From assembly GCA_937941245.1 (NCBI GenBank), contig CALDYC010000033.1, positions 1 through 34,507 of the forward strand: a stretch of 34,507 nucleotides of DNA, read 5' to 3'. Each line of letters starts with the position of its first letter. Positions within the stretch are counted from its first letter, which is position 1. A program made the position numbers and the translations under genes. Below are positions 21,237-29,666 of this stretch, piece by piece. The notes under the pieces were generated by a model, which did no database searches, was not told the DNA's origin, and was given only the letters and a program-made list of their open reading frames with translations. Source of the DNA: an uncultured Acidimicrobiales bacterium. Lineage in GTDB: Bacteria > Actinomycetota > Acidimicrobiia > Acidimicrobiales > UBA10347.

Positions 21237-22432
21237 GTGCACGTGAAACCGAAGTCGCGATCCTCGGTGTGGGTATGACCGAGTGGGGCAAATGGGGCCG
21301 TCCGTTTGTGGAATACGGCGTCGCGGCGATCCGCGAAGCTATTGCCGATGCCGGAATCGACTACAGCGACATCCAGTTTGTTGCTGGCGCGGCAACCGTG
21401 CGCAACGGGTATCCCGGGTATGTCGCCGGGGCGACGTTCGCCCAGGCGATGGGGTGGACTGGCCTGCCGATCTCGACGAGCTACGCGGCCTGTGCTTCGG
21501 GCACACAGGCTATTTCATCGGCGCGGGCGCAGATCCTGTCTGGAGCGTGCGACGTTGCGCTGGTTGTCGGTGCCGACACGACGCCGAAGGGTTTCCTGGC
21601 GCCATCGAAGGGTGAGCGAGGTGACGATCCTGACTGGCTTCGGTTCCGTCTGCTCGGCGCAACAAATCCGACCTATTTCGGTCTGTATGCCCGGCGCCGC
21701 ATGGACCTGTATGGCGCGACCGAACAGGACTTCGCGCTCGTCAAGGCCAAGAATTCCAAGGTCGGCGCGCGAAACCCACGTGCCCGGTACAAGAAGGAGT
21801 TCGCCGAAGCCGATGTGCTTGCATCGCCGATGGTGGCTGATCCGTTGCGTTTGCTTCAGATTTGTGCGACCTCGGACGGGGGAGCAGCGCTCGTGTTGTG
21901 CTCAAAGCAATACGCCGAGAACAAAGGTGCCTCGGGTGCGGTCAAAGTGCGTGGCATTTCGACGGTCACGCCGACGTTCCCGAACGCCGTGATCGAAATG
22001 CCGAACTTTGCAACCGACTCTGCGGCTGGTGTTGCGCACGTCGGAGCCACCTTTCGTGATTCGATCGCTGCGTCGGCCTATGCCGAGGCCGGGCTTGGAC
22101 CCGAAGACATGCACCTCGCCGAGGTGTATGACCTGTCATCAGCGCTCGAGCTCGACTGGTACGAGAACATTGGGCTCTGTAAGGAAGGCGAAGCCGAGAA
22201 GATGCTGCGCGACGGCGACACGTCGCTTGGTGGCAAGATTCCCGTCAACGTGAGCGGTGGGCTAGGGGCGTTCGGCGAAGCCGTCCCGGCGCAGGCCATC
22301 GCCCAGGTCTGTGAACTCACCTGGCAGCTTCGTGGCCAGGCCGGAGACCGCCAGGTCGACGGGGCCAAGACTGGTGTGACGGTGAACCAAGGTTTGTTCG
22401 GTCACGGTTCTTCGGTGGTCTGCGTTCGCTGA
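21233..22432 (+). CDS. Thiolase-family lipid-transfer protein (Ltp/SCP-x type)
   Basis: This 399-residue thiolase-fold protein has the nucleophile region SYAACASGTQAISSA with C87. The usual catalytic His loop (G-H-P-x-G) is replaced by GGLGAFGEAVPAQA, while a His remains in the terminal NQGLFGHGSSVV block. Such changes are typical of actinobacterial Ltp proteins, some of which (Ltp2) act as retro-aldolases on steroid side chains and need a DUF35 partner, which is encoded immediately upstream. It therefore probably performs C-C cleavage on acyl-CoA intermediates made by the adjacent FadE28/FadE29-like pair. Classical thiolase activity is less likely. Confidence 0.9.
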   Translation: MSARETEVAILGVGMTEWGKWGRPFVEYGVAAIREAIADAGIDYSDIQFVAGAATVRNGYPGYVAGATFAQAMGWTGLPISTSYAACASGTQAISSARAQILSGACDVALVVGADTTPKGFLAPSKGERGDDPDWLRFRLLGATNPTYFGLYARRRMDLYGATEQDFALVKAKNSKVGARNPRARYKKEFAEADVLASPMVADPLRLLQICATSDGGAALVLCSKQYAENKGASGAVKVRGISTVTPTFPNAVIEMPNFATDSAAGVAHVGATFRDSIAASAYAEAGLGPEDMHLAEVYDLSSALELDWYENIGLCKEGEAEKMLRDGDTSLGGKIPVNVSGGLGAFGEAVPAQAIAQVCELTWQLRGQAGDRQVDGAKTGVTVNQGLFGHGSSVVCVR

Positions 22433-22508
22433 ACCGGTTGAGCTAGAGCTCGCTGATCGAACGTCCGGCACAATCTGAGGCTGTCATCGCCACCCGTACA
22501 GTACGAAC

Positions 22509-22967
22509 ATGGCGATCCTTGCTGACATCGGCGAAACAGATGGATGGCGTTGTTGGCTGTGCGACGAGGCGGTCGACCCGGACATCTCGTCAAGCGACGA
22601 TCGGGGAGCCAGTGTCGACGCCCGCATCACCAAGGCTCAGGCGAAGAAGCAGAAGAAGTCAAAGGTCGAACCCACAAACGAGCGTCTCTCACACATTGGG
22701 TGCAATACCGGCAACGGCACCATCGAGCGCGTGGTGCCCTGGCCCGAGGACCTGTTCGTCGTAGACCCGGTTCCGCTGATAGCCACCGTTGAGCGCTTGC
22801 GTCGCAAAGGTGGCCGAGAAATTTTCGCGCGATGCATGACCAAGGAAGATGCGGGCGCGGCAGCTGCCTGGCTCGTGGACCGTGTTTCACGACTGGAGCC
22901 AGATCTAAAACTCACCGCGCGCGTGGACAAGGGCGGCGGCCAGTACCTGGTTTCGCTGTTCGCCTGA
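22509..22967 (+). CDS. Small protein with degenerate HNH-like zinc knuckle
   Basis: This 152-residue protein has C15-x-x-C18 (WRCWLCDE) and a second knuckle RLSHIGCNTGNG (H62, C65, N66). This recalls the paired knuckles and the final Cys-Asn of HNH endonucleases, though the first catalytic D-H pair is not evident. A Lys-rich linker (KAQAKKQKKSK) lies between them. After residue 70 comes an unrelated-looking alpha/beta segment ending YLVSLFA. I do not recognise a specific family beyond this. No phage or restriction genes are adjacent, so it may be a domesticated nucleic-acid-binding protein. Confidence 0.75.
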   Translation: MAILADIGETDGWRCWLCDEAVDPDISSSDDRGASVDARITKAQAKKQKKSKVEPTNERLSHIGCNTGNGTIERVVPWPEDLFVVDPVPLIATVERLRRKGGREIFARCMTKEDAGAAAAWLVDRVSRLEPDLKLTARVDKGGGQYLVSLFA

Positions 22968-23121
22968 GGGGGCAGATCAACTTTCGACGACGGAGCGAAT
23001 CCGTTCGAGTGTCTCGACCATGTTGCGTTCGTTGGCCATCGACTGAATGGATTGCGGCGAGACATTCGCAGGAGGTCTGCGGGTCCCGTAGCCCGAAAGT
23101 CGAACGGCGGCTGCTAGGTAT

Positions 23122-24534
23122 GTGGTGATGGAGCCGGGTGTGGTCGAGCGTGAGTTTCAATCGTCGAGCGAACGGTCGGTGTTCGCCAATCGCACGTTGA
23201 ACATGAGATCGGTGGACCTCGTCGGTTACGACATGGACTACACGCTGATCCACTACCACGTCGACGAATGGGAACGTGCTGCCTTTGAGGAAGCCAGCGC
23301 GATCTTGTGCCGCACCGGCTGGGACTTGAGTTCGCTGCGCTTTCACCCTGAGCGGTTCAGCATCGGGCTGGTCTTCGACCTCGAACTCGGCAATCTGGTT
23401 AAGGCCACCCGATTCGGCTACGTGGTGCGTGCCCAGCACGGCAACGAGGTGCTCAACTACGAGACTCAACGTGGCGCCTACCGCGATGTGATCGTCGACC
23501 TGGGTGAGCCTCGATTCGAGTTCATGAACACGATGTTCGAGATCTCGCGGGCCAGCCTGTTCACCCAGCTGGTTGCCCTACACGATCAGGATCGGCTGCC
23601 TGCGGTCGGGGGCTATCGCGACCTGTATCGCTACGTCGACGACGCTTTAGGCGAAGCCCACATCACCGGCAAATTGAAGGACCGAATTCTCGCTGAACCC
23701 GAGCGGTTCGTCGACCCTGATCCGGGCATGGTCACGACACTTCTCGACCAACGACTGGCCGGCAAGAAAATCGCGCTGATTACGAACAGTGATTGGTTCT
23801 ACACCTCTCGGATCATGGACTGGGCAGTTGATCCGTACTGTCCCGACGGAACGACCTGGCGTGATTGCTTCGATTTGGTGATCGTGTCGGCGAACAAGCC
23901 GCGGTTCTTCACGGGCAACGATCCGATCTATCGAGTCGTCGACGAAGAACAATCGCTGTTGCAACCTCATCACGGCTCGCTCGAACCTGGCCATATCTAT
24001 TTCGGTGGCAACGCGACGTTGGTCGAACAGAGTCTGGGCATTTCCCAGAGTCAGCCCCTGTACGTCGGAGATCATCTGTTTGGCGACGTTCATGTCACCA
24101 AGGACATCATGGCGTGGCGCACGGCCCTTATCGCTCGCGGTATCGAAGCCGAGATCACCGATGCTGCTGCCTTTGCTGACCGCCAGCGACAACTCAGCGA
24201 CCTCATGGCAGCAAAGGTGATCGTCGACCGCGATCAGGCACAGGCACGGTTGGCTCGTACCCGCGGCGACGAAGCCGTTGGGCCGAGGCTCAGCGAGCTG
24301 ACCCAGCGGGCGATGCAACTCGATGAACAGATTGTGCCGCTCGCTCGAGCTGCCGCTGAGCTTGGCAACGCCACGTGGGGGCCGATCATGCGAGCAGGTA
24401 ACGACAAGAGTCTGTATGCACGCCAGGTCGAGCGCTACGCCGACATCTACACGTCGCGCGTGTCGAATCTGGCAACCGAGACACCGTTTGCGTATCTGCG
24501 AGCGGCGCGATTGACGCTTCCTCACGACATCTAG
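23122..24534 (+). CDS. HAD-family 5'-nucleotidase (cN-II/NT5DC-like)
   Basis: This 470-residue HAD-IG-type protein resembles cytosolic purine 5'-nucleotidase II. Motif I is YDMDYTLIHY (D37, D39, T41), motif II is KIALITNSDWFY with the conserved Thr-Asn-Ser, and the acidic motif IV is VGDHLFGDV (D317 and D322). It should dephosphorylate nucleoside monophosphates or a related phosphate ester. The start could be GTG at 23122 or 23125 or ATG at 23128; none has a strong ribosome binding site. The 154-bp stretch before it (22968-23121) shows no other convincing gene; an AGGAGG at about 23071 is not followed by a start codon at a usable distance. Confidence 0.9.
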   Translation: MVMEPGVVEREFQSSSERSVFANRTLNMRSVDLVGYDMDYTLIHYHVDEWERAAFEEASAILCRTGWDLSSLRFHPERFSIGLVFDLELGNLVKATRFGYVVRAQHGNEVLNYETQRGAYRDVIVDLGEPRFEFMNTMFEISRASLFTQLVALHDQDRLPAVGGYRDLYRYVDDALGEAHITGKLKDRILAEPERFVDPDPGMVTTLLDQRLAGKKIALITNSDWFYTSRIMDWAVDPYCPDGTTWRDCFDLVIVSANKPRFFTGNDPIYRVVDEEQSLLQPHHGSLEPGHIYFGGNATLVEQSLGISQSQPLYVGDHLFGDVHVTKDIMAWRTALIARGIEAEITDAAAFADRQRQLSDLMAAKVIVDRDQAQARLARTRGDEAVGPRLSELTQRAMQLDEQIVPLARAAAELGNATWGPIMRAGNDKSLYARQVERYADIYTSRVSNLATETPFAYLRAARLTLPHDI

Positions 24535-24621
24535 ACCTCCGTAGGCCCCCGCATATGTCGATCTTGACGCGTGTTCGCGATCAAATTGTCACATGCGGTG
24601 GGTATTCCACCACAGTTTGTA

Positions 24622-24635
24622 ATAACCTTGGTTAT
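24622..24635. promoter_or_regulatory. Palindrome upstream of the ABC-importer operon
   Basis: The sequence ATAACCTTGGTTAT is a perfect 14-bp palindrome 59 bp before the substrate-binding protein start, in an AT-rich spot unlike the surrounding DNA. A GGTGG/CCACC dyad precedes it (24597-24611). It overlaps a TAATAA -10-like hexamer (24620-24625). This makes it a plausible repressor operator; no matching regulator gene is in the window. Confidence 0.4.
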
Positions 24636-24650
24636 CGGTTAGTAGCCGTC

Positions 24651-24672
24651 GCCCACGCGTTCGCGGGTGGGC
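24651..24672 (+). promoter_or_regulatory. Leader hairpin before the ABC-importer operon
   Basis: GCCCACGCG and CGCGGGTGGGC pair across a TT turn with one bulged G, forming a stable hairpin. It lies 12 bases upstream of the strong GGAGG ribosome binding site (24684-24688) of the lipoprotein gene. It could protect the 5' end of the message. No T-tract follows, so it is not a terminator. Confidence 0.45.
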
Positions 24673-24693
24673 ACAACAGTCTGGAGGGACTAC

Positions 24694-26661
24694 ATGAAGA
24701 GTTCAATGCTCTTTCGTGTCCTGGCGATGATCTTCGCCATGGCACTGCTCGCCACCGCATGTGGCAGCGATAGCGAAGGCGACACCAGCTCTGACTCAGG
24801 GTCAGATGACAGTGCCGCAGAAACCACTGACGACAATTCGTCTGAAGATGACATGTCTGAAGATGACATGTCTGAAGACGACATGTCTGAAGACGACATG
24901 TCTGAAGACGACATGTCTGAAGATGACATGTCTGAAGACGACATGGCCGAAGACGACATGTCTGAAGAGGCCGCAGCTGGTTCGACCGGCGGCACCTTGA
25001 TCTGGGCACATGAGCAGGAACCACCTGACATGCACCTCGACGACCCCAACAACAACCTGTCGATCACCTCGTGGATTCGGTCAGCTCTCATCGAGGGCCT
25101 GTACGGCGTCGACGGCTCGACCTCGTACTACCCCGAGCTGCTCGCAGGCGAAGCTGAGGTCGTGTCAAACGACGACGGCACAGTGACCATCAACTACACG
25201 CTTCGCGACGGCCTGATGTGGTCAGACGGCACGCCGCTCACCGCGGTCGACGTCGAATACACGATGGGTATCAACCTTGAGGGTTGCGACTTCGAAGCAG
25301 AAGAAGACGGCTGCGTCTACCTGCGTGGTGACCGCACCGGCTACGACCTGGTTACCCAGTACGCCGCAACCAGCGACACCGAGTTCACGATGACTCTCAC
25401 GAACTTCTTCGCAGGTTGGAAGGGCATGCTCAACGAGATCTACGCTGCTCACGCGTACGGCGCAGATGCAACAGCGGTCAACGCCAACCTTCCAGAATGG
25501 CAGAACGCCGACGGTGTGCTTCCATCATCTGGTCCGATGATCTTTGACGAATGGAACCGTGGCGTTTCGATGTCGATGGTCCGCAACGACAACTACGCCG
25601 GATCGGTCAGCCCCGATGCGACGAACACCGGAATCGCCAACGTTGACGGCGTGCAGATCAACTTCGTCACCGACACCGATGCCCAGATCAACGCCCTCAA
25701 ATCAGGCGAAGCACAAATCGTGATGACCCAGCCTCAGCTGGCATTCGGTGAGCGGCTCTCAACCGACGAGAACTTCACTGTTGCATCAAGCGCAGGTCCA
25801 GTGTTCGAACACTGGGGACTCAACCTTCTCAACGTTCACCTCTCGGATCCCCTGGTCCGTGAAGCACTCGCATATGGCCTCGACAAGACCGAGGTCATGG
25901 CCGGCCTGTACACGCCACTCTTTGGCGACAACCTTCCAGCAGAGGGCCTCGGCGGCACCTACTGGATGTCAAACCAGCCTGCATACATCGATGCCCAAAA
26001 GATGTACGAAGGCAAGCAGAGCGACGCTGCAATTGCGAATCTCGAAGCAGCTGGCTACAGCGATAGCGGCGACGGCATCATGGAGCACCCAGACCGAGGT
26101 CGCCTGACCTTGCGTGTGGGTACGACTGGCGGCAACGCTCTTCGTGAACTGCAGCAGCAGATCATCCAAGCGCAACTCGCTGAGTCAGGTATCGAGATCG
26201 TTATCGACAACGTGCCTGGCGGCGCGTACTTCGGCGAGCGTCCATTCAGCGAAGCAGCCTTGGCCGCTTCAGCAAGTGGTGGCGCCGAAGGTGACCCAAC
26301 GGTCTGGGACATCACCCAGTTCGCGTGGGTCGGTGGCCCATGGCCAGGTGGCCAGTCGGCTTCCTACCTCGGTGGCAACGGCAACAACCCGTACGGCTTC
26401 AACAACCCCGACTTCGACGCACGCGCTGCAGAGTGTGATGGAACCGTCGACGATACGGCACGCGCCGATTGCTACAACGAACTGAACCGCTACGTGACGA
26501 CTCTTGAGATCGACAGCGAAACCGGCCTGTTCATGATTCCGCTGACCCAAAAGCCTTCGTACTACGGCTACCTCTCCAGCGTTCTCAGCAGCGCAGGCGT
26601 GGCACCCGATGCACAGGGTGCAGGTCCGCTCGCAAACGTCGTCGACTTCGCATTCAAGTAA
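24694..26661 (+). CDS. ABC importer substrate-binding lipoprotein (SBP family 5)
   Basis: This 655-residue protein has a lipoprotein signal: MKSSMLFRVLAMIFAMALLA followed by the lipobox LATAC, with the lipid-bearing Cys near residue 23. A very acidic linker follows, containing eight SEDDM/AEDDM repeats (about 50-89). The binding domain then begins with GGTLIWAHEQEPPDMHLDDP. The family 5 hallmark (Y-x-L-R-x-G-x-x-x-x-D-G) reads INYTLRDGLMWSDGTPLTAVDVEY near residue 170 (abridged: TLRDGLMWSDGTPL). Later, LVREALAYGLDKTEV matches the conserved helix. It binds peptides or similar solutes for the transporter encoded by the next four genes. I chose the ATG at 24694 for its GGAGG six bases upstream and its signal peptide. 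Confidence 0.94.
   Translation: MKSSMLFRVLAMIFAMALLATACGSDSEGDTSSDSGSDDSAAETTDDNSSEDDMSEDDMSEDDMSEDDMSEDDMSEDDMSEDDMAEDDMSEEAAAGSTGGTLIWAHEQEPPDMHLDDPNNNLSITSWIRSALIEGLYGVDGSTSYYPELLAGEAEVVSNDDGTVTINYTLRDGLMWSDGTPLTAVDVEYTMGINLEGCDFEAEEDGCVYLRGDRTGYDLVTQYAATSDTEFTMTLTNFFAGWKGMLNEIYAAHAYGADATAVNANLPEWQNADGVLPSSGPMIFDEWNRGVSMSMVRNDNYAGSVSPDATNTGIANVDGVQINFVTDTDAQINALKSGEAQIVMTQPQLAFGERLSTDENFTVASSAGPVFEHWGLNLLNVHLSDPLVREALAYGLDKTEVMAGLYTPLFGDNLPAEGLGGTYWMSNQPAYIDAQKMYEGKQSDAAIANLEAAGYSDSGDGIMEHPDRGRLTLRVGTTGGNALRELQQQIIQAQLAESGIEIVIDNVPGGAYFGERPFSEAALAASASGGAEGDPTVWDITQFAWVGGPWPGGQSASYLGGNGNNPYGFNNPDFDARAAECDGTVDDTARADCYNELNRYVTTLEIDSETGLFMIPLTQKPSYYGYLSSVLSSAGVAPDAQGAGPLANVVDFAFK
24841..24969 (+). 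repeat. 15-bp tandem repeat encoding SEDDM in the lipoprotein linker
   Basis: Eight full copies of TCTGAAGAYGACATG (the eighth starts GCC) span 24841-24960, with a partial ninth to 24969. The copies differ only at one synonymous Asp codon position and at the Ser/Ala codon, so the array is young or homogenised. It encodes an acidic tether between the lipid anchor and the binding domain. Confidence 0.97.
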
Positions 26662-26702
26662 GTCGTCTGACACACCATTGATCATGTGATCACTGGCTGA
26701 AG

Positions 26703-26734
26703 TACGGGGCCGGTCCATCTGGGCCGGCCCCGTA
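26703..26734 (+). terminator. Intercistronic stem-loop after the binding-protein gene
   Basis: A perfect 11-bp stem, TACGGGGCCGG (26703-26713) with CCGGCCCCGTA (26724-26734), encloses a 10-base loop. There is no T-tract, and the permease gene starts 25 bases later. It more likely gives partial termination or protects the upstream mRNA, which would let the binding protein be made in excess over the membrane components. Confidence 0.7.
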
Positions 26735-26759
26735 TGACGGCCACTGCAGAGGGGGAAAT

Positions 26760-27725
26760 ATGGTCGCTTATGCTTTGCGGCGACTGCTGGGCGCGATCCC
26801 AGTCATCCTGGTCGCGACGTTCGTGATGTACGCGCTGGTGTCGTCCATCAACGACCCGATTGCCCAGCTTCGACAGTCATGCCCACAGTGTGACGCGTCG
26901 GCCTATCAACGACTCAACGATCTCTACAATCTCGACCAGCCGATCCCGCAGCGGTACGCATCGTGGCTCGGTTCGGCGCTCACTGGTGATTTCGGGGTTT
27001 CGACATCGATGGGCGAACAAGATGTCGGACCAATCTTTTGGGAACGGGCCAAGAACAGCGCGATCTTGTCGATCCCTGCAGCCCTCATCGTGATCGTCTT
27101 CTCGGCTGCGTTGTCGATCTACTCCGCGTTGCGGCAATACAGCCTGGGTGACTACGCGGTCACCGGATTTACCTACCTTGGCCTGGCGATGCCAACCTTC
27201 TTCTTCGGTCTACTTCTGCAAGTATTCTGGGGCATCTGGTTCCAAGATTGGACCGGACTCAAACCGTTCTGGACCGGTGGACTGCACACCGAGTCGATTG
27301 GCGAGCTGCTGTCAAGCGTGGCGTTGCCCATCACGACGTTGGTCATCATCAGCCTGGCCGCCGACACTCGCTTCGGTCGCGCCGCCATGCTCGAAACCCG
27401 TAACGCCGACTTCATTCGGACCGCTCGTGCCAAGGGGGTGCCCGAACGCACCATCGTGCTCAAACATTTGCTACGAGCAGCGCTCATACCCATGGTGACG
27501 GTATGGGCAATCACCTTCGGCACATTGCTCGGGGGCACGTTGGTGACAGAAACCGTCTTTAGCTGGCCAGGACTTGGTCGTCTGCTCATATTCAACGGGG
27601 TCTATGACGGCGACGTGAACATCATGATGGCGGTGATTTTGTTCATCGGGGTGATCACGGTGTTGTTCAATCTGTTTGCCGACCTGCTGTACGGCTGGCT
27701 AGATCCGAGGGTCCGCTATGGCTGA
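26760..27725 (+). CDS. ABC importer permease, DppB type
   Basis: This 321-residue membrane protein has about six spans. The N-terminus (YALRRLLGAIPVILVATFVMYAL) and the EAA loop (FIRTARAKGVPERTIVLKHLLRAALIP) are those of the first permease of dipeptide/oligopeptide/nickel importers. The insertion after the first span contains QSCPQCDASAYQRLNDLYNLDQP, a normal feature of this family. AGAGGGGG precedes the ATG. The gene overlaps the next permease gene by 8 bases. It forms the pore with the product of 27718-28626. Confidence 0.95.
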   Translation: MVAYALRRLLGAIPVILVATFVMYALVSSINDPIAQLRQSCPQCDASAYQRLNDLYNLDQPIPQRYASWLGSALTGDFGVSTSMGEQDVGPIFWERAKNSAILSIPAALIVIVFSAALSIYSALRQYSLGDYAVTGFTYLGLAMPTFFFGLLLQVFWGIWFQDWTGLKPFWTGGLHTESIGELLSSVALPITTLVIISLAADTRFGRAAMLETRNADFIRTARAKGVPERTIVLKHLLRAALIPMVTVWAITFGTLLGGTLVTETVFSWPGLGRLLIFNGVYDGDVNIMMAVILFIGVITVLFNLFADLLYGWLDPRVRYG

Positions 27726-28626
27726 TACCGCAGTCGGGGTACATCTCGCCTCAGAACAGATTGCATTCGACGACAAGCCGCAGAGCTTTGGTCGTCAAGC
27801 GTGGAAGCGATTCCGCAGTCACAAGCTGGCCATCGTCGGCGTGTTTCTCTTCTTGTTTCTCGTGCTCGCTTTTTGGATCGGACCACGAGTCAGCAGCTAT
27901 GAGTTCGACGAAATCAATATCGTCGACCGCGCTCAGGGCCCAAGTGGCAAGCATTGGTTCGGTACCGATGACCTCGGCCGAGATCTGTTCGTACGCGCCA
28001 TGCGCGGCGGTCAGTATTCGATCACGATCAGCGTGGTGACCGGCCTGATGGCCGCAGCGCTCGGCGGCATCTTTGGCGCCCTCGCCGGGTACTTCGGACG
28101 GGTTCTCGACACGGGCGTGAGCTTCATGATCAACTGCTTGTTGACCATTAACTCGCTCGCGATTCTGCTCGTGTTGGGTGTCAAGTTCCAAATGACCCCG
28201 ATGGTGATCGCATCGCTCATTGCCGTGCTGACCTGGACTCGAGGTGCTCGTGTGGTTCGAGCATTGGTGTTGCAGTTCAAAGAGCGCGAGTTCGTGCTTG
28301 CCGCTCGCGCTGCGGGTGCCAGCAATCTGCGAATCATCTGGTCACACTTGCTTCCGAATGTCGCTGGTGCACTGTTGGTCGAAGCCACGCTGCTTGCCGG
28401 TACAGCAATCATCCTCGAGTCGACACTGTCCTTTCTTGGGCTTGGTGTGCTTCCCCCTGAGACGACGCTGGGCACATTGATTAGCGAAGCGAAAGGTGCG
28501 ATCGACACCAATCCTGCCCGGGTGCTGATTCCCGGTGGACTCGTGACGTTGATCGTGTTGGCCGTGAACTTTGTCGGAGACGGTCTGCGAGATGCGCTCG
28601 ACCCAACACACGAGCTGGAACTATGA
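27718..28626 (+). CDS. ABC importer permease, DppC type
   Basis: This 302-residue second permease opens with a cytoplasmic segment and the typical WKRFRSHKLAIVGVFLFLFLVL span. The periplasmic block HWFGTDDLGRDLFVRAMRGGQYS is highly characteristic of DppC/OppC. The EAA loop reads LAARAAGASNLRIIWSHLLPN. The start at 27718 lies inside the end of the first permease, and the stop overlaps the ATPase start in ATGA (28623-28626), so all are co-translated. Confidence 0.95.
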   Translation: MADTAVGVHLASEQIAFDDKPQSFGRQAWKRFRSHKLAIVGVFLFLFLVLAFWIGPRVSSYEFDEINIVDRAQGPSGKHWFGTDDLGRDLFVRAMRGGQYSITISVVTGLMAAALGGIFGALAGYFGRVLDTGVSFMINCLLTINSLAILLVLGVKFQMTPMVIASLIAVLTWTRGARVVRALVLQFKEREFVLAARAAGASNLRIIWSHLLPNVAGALLVEATLLAGTAIILESTLSFLGLGVLPPETTLGTLISEAKGAIDTNPARVLIPGGLVTLIVLAVNFVGDGLRDALDPTHELEL

Positions 28627-29666
28627 GCCTTTCGAACCCCAGCTCGGCAGCGGGCGCCGAAGCCCCATTGCTCGAAGTTGAGAACATGTCAGTCGGCTTC
28701 CGTGCCCGGGGCAAACCAACCGCCCAGGCCGTCCGCGGTGTGAGCTACACCGTCGAACGGGGCGAGACTCTCGCGATCGTGGGCGAGTCCGGCTCAGGCA
28801 AGTCGGTCAGCGCAATGGCCATGCTCGGCCTGCTGCCTGGCTCTGCCGAGATCACCGGCCAAGCCCGGCTCGAAGGTATCGATCTGCTCGCGCTTAAGCC
28901 GAAAGAGCTCCGCTCGTATCGAGGGCGTCGCATTGCGATGATCTTCCAAGATCCAATGACGGCTTTCCATCCAGCCTTCACCATTGGCAATCAGATCGCC
29001 GAGACGATCACCGTGCATGGCCTGGCCGACAAGAAGCAGGCCATGGTGCAAGCCGCAGATTTGCTCGAAATGGTCGGCGTGCCCGAACCCGGCGTGCGGG
29101 TCAAGCAGTATCCCCACGAGTTCTCTGGCGGCACGCGTCAGCGGGCAATGGTCGCGATGGCGATCGCCAACAAACCGGATCTGCTCATCGCAGACGAGCC
29201 GACGACGGCGCTCGACGTAACGATTCAGGCGCAGGTCATGGAAGTGCTGGCGAACATCCAAAAGGAAGTCAACGCAGCATTGCTGCTCATCACGCACGAC
29301 CTCGGAGTCGTTGCAAGTGTGGCCGATCGTGTCCAAGTCATGTATGGCGGTCGCATCGTCGAACGCGCCGATGTTCGACCGTTGTTCCGCACGCCGCGGA
29401 ACCCGTACACACGAGGCCTTTTGACATCGCTCCCACGTGTTGATGGAGCACGTGATGACCGATTGATCCCAATCCCGGGATCGCCACCCAGCATTTTGGC
29501 GATGCCTCCAGGGTGTGCCTTTGCTCCTCGCTGCACCTTTCGGACTGACGTCTGTGACGAGCGCGCCGCCGATCTCGAGATGGTCGTCGAAGGACATGAG
29601 AGCCGGTGCCATCACAACGCCGATCTTGCGGCCTGGCAGCCGTTGCACAGTGGGAGTGGCTCATGA
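28623..29666 (+). CDS. ABC importer ATPase, DppD type
   Basis: This 347-residue ATPase has Walker [15 protein letters not shown]-loop [12 protein letters not shown], signature [16 protein letters not shown] and Walker [15 protein letters not shown], then the switch region [11 protein letters not shown]. The C-terminal oligopeptide-type extension carries four cysteines in the pattern C-x5-C-x6-C...C ([17 protein letters not shown], then ESRCHHN). In peptide importers this segment can hold an iron-sulfur cluster; that detail is from memory of a mycobacterial homologue. It overlaps the next ATPase by ATGA (29663-29666). Confidence 0.95.
   Translation: MSLSNPSSAAGAEAPLLEVENMSVGFRARGKPTAQAVRGVSYTVERGETLAIVGESGSGKSVSAMAMLGLLPGSAEITGQARLEGIDLLALKPKELRSYRGRRIAMIFQDPMTAFHPAFTIGNQIAETITVHGLADKKQAMVQAADLLEMVGVPEPGVRVKQYPHEFSGGTRQRAMVAMAIANKPDLLIADEPTTALDVTIQAQVMEVLANIQKEVNAALLLITHDLGVVASVADRVQVMYGGRIVERADVRPLFRTPRNPYTRGLLTSLPRVDGARDDRLIPIPGSPPSILAMPPGCAFAPRCTFRTDVCDERAADLEMVVEGHESRCHHNADLAAWQPLHSGSGS

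Noticed and set aside
22977-23039. 20-codon minus-strand frame (MANERNMVETLERIRSVVES) in the gap before the 5'-nucleotidase
   Set aside because: It looks helical and protein-like but is too short, with no clear ribosome binding site or homology to support a gene.
24841-24969. CRISPR array
   Set aside because: The repeats are contiguous and in frame with no spacers; the same applies to the arrays at 1761, 5612 and 13198.
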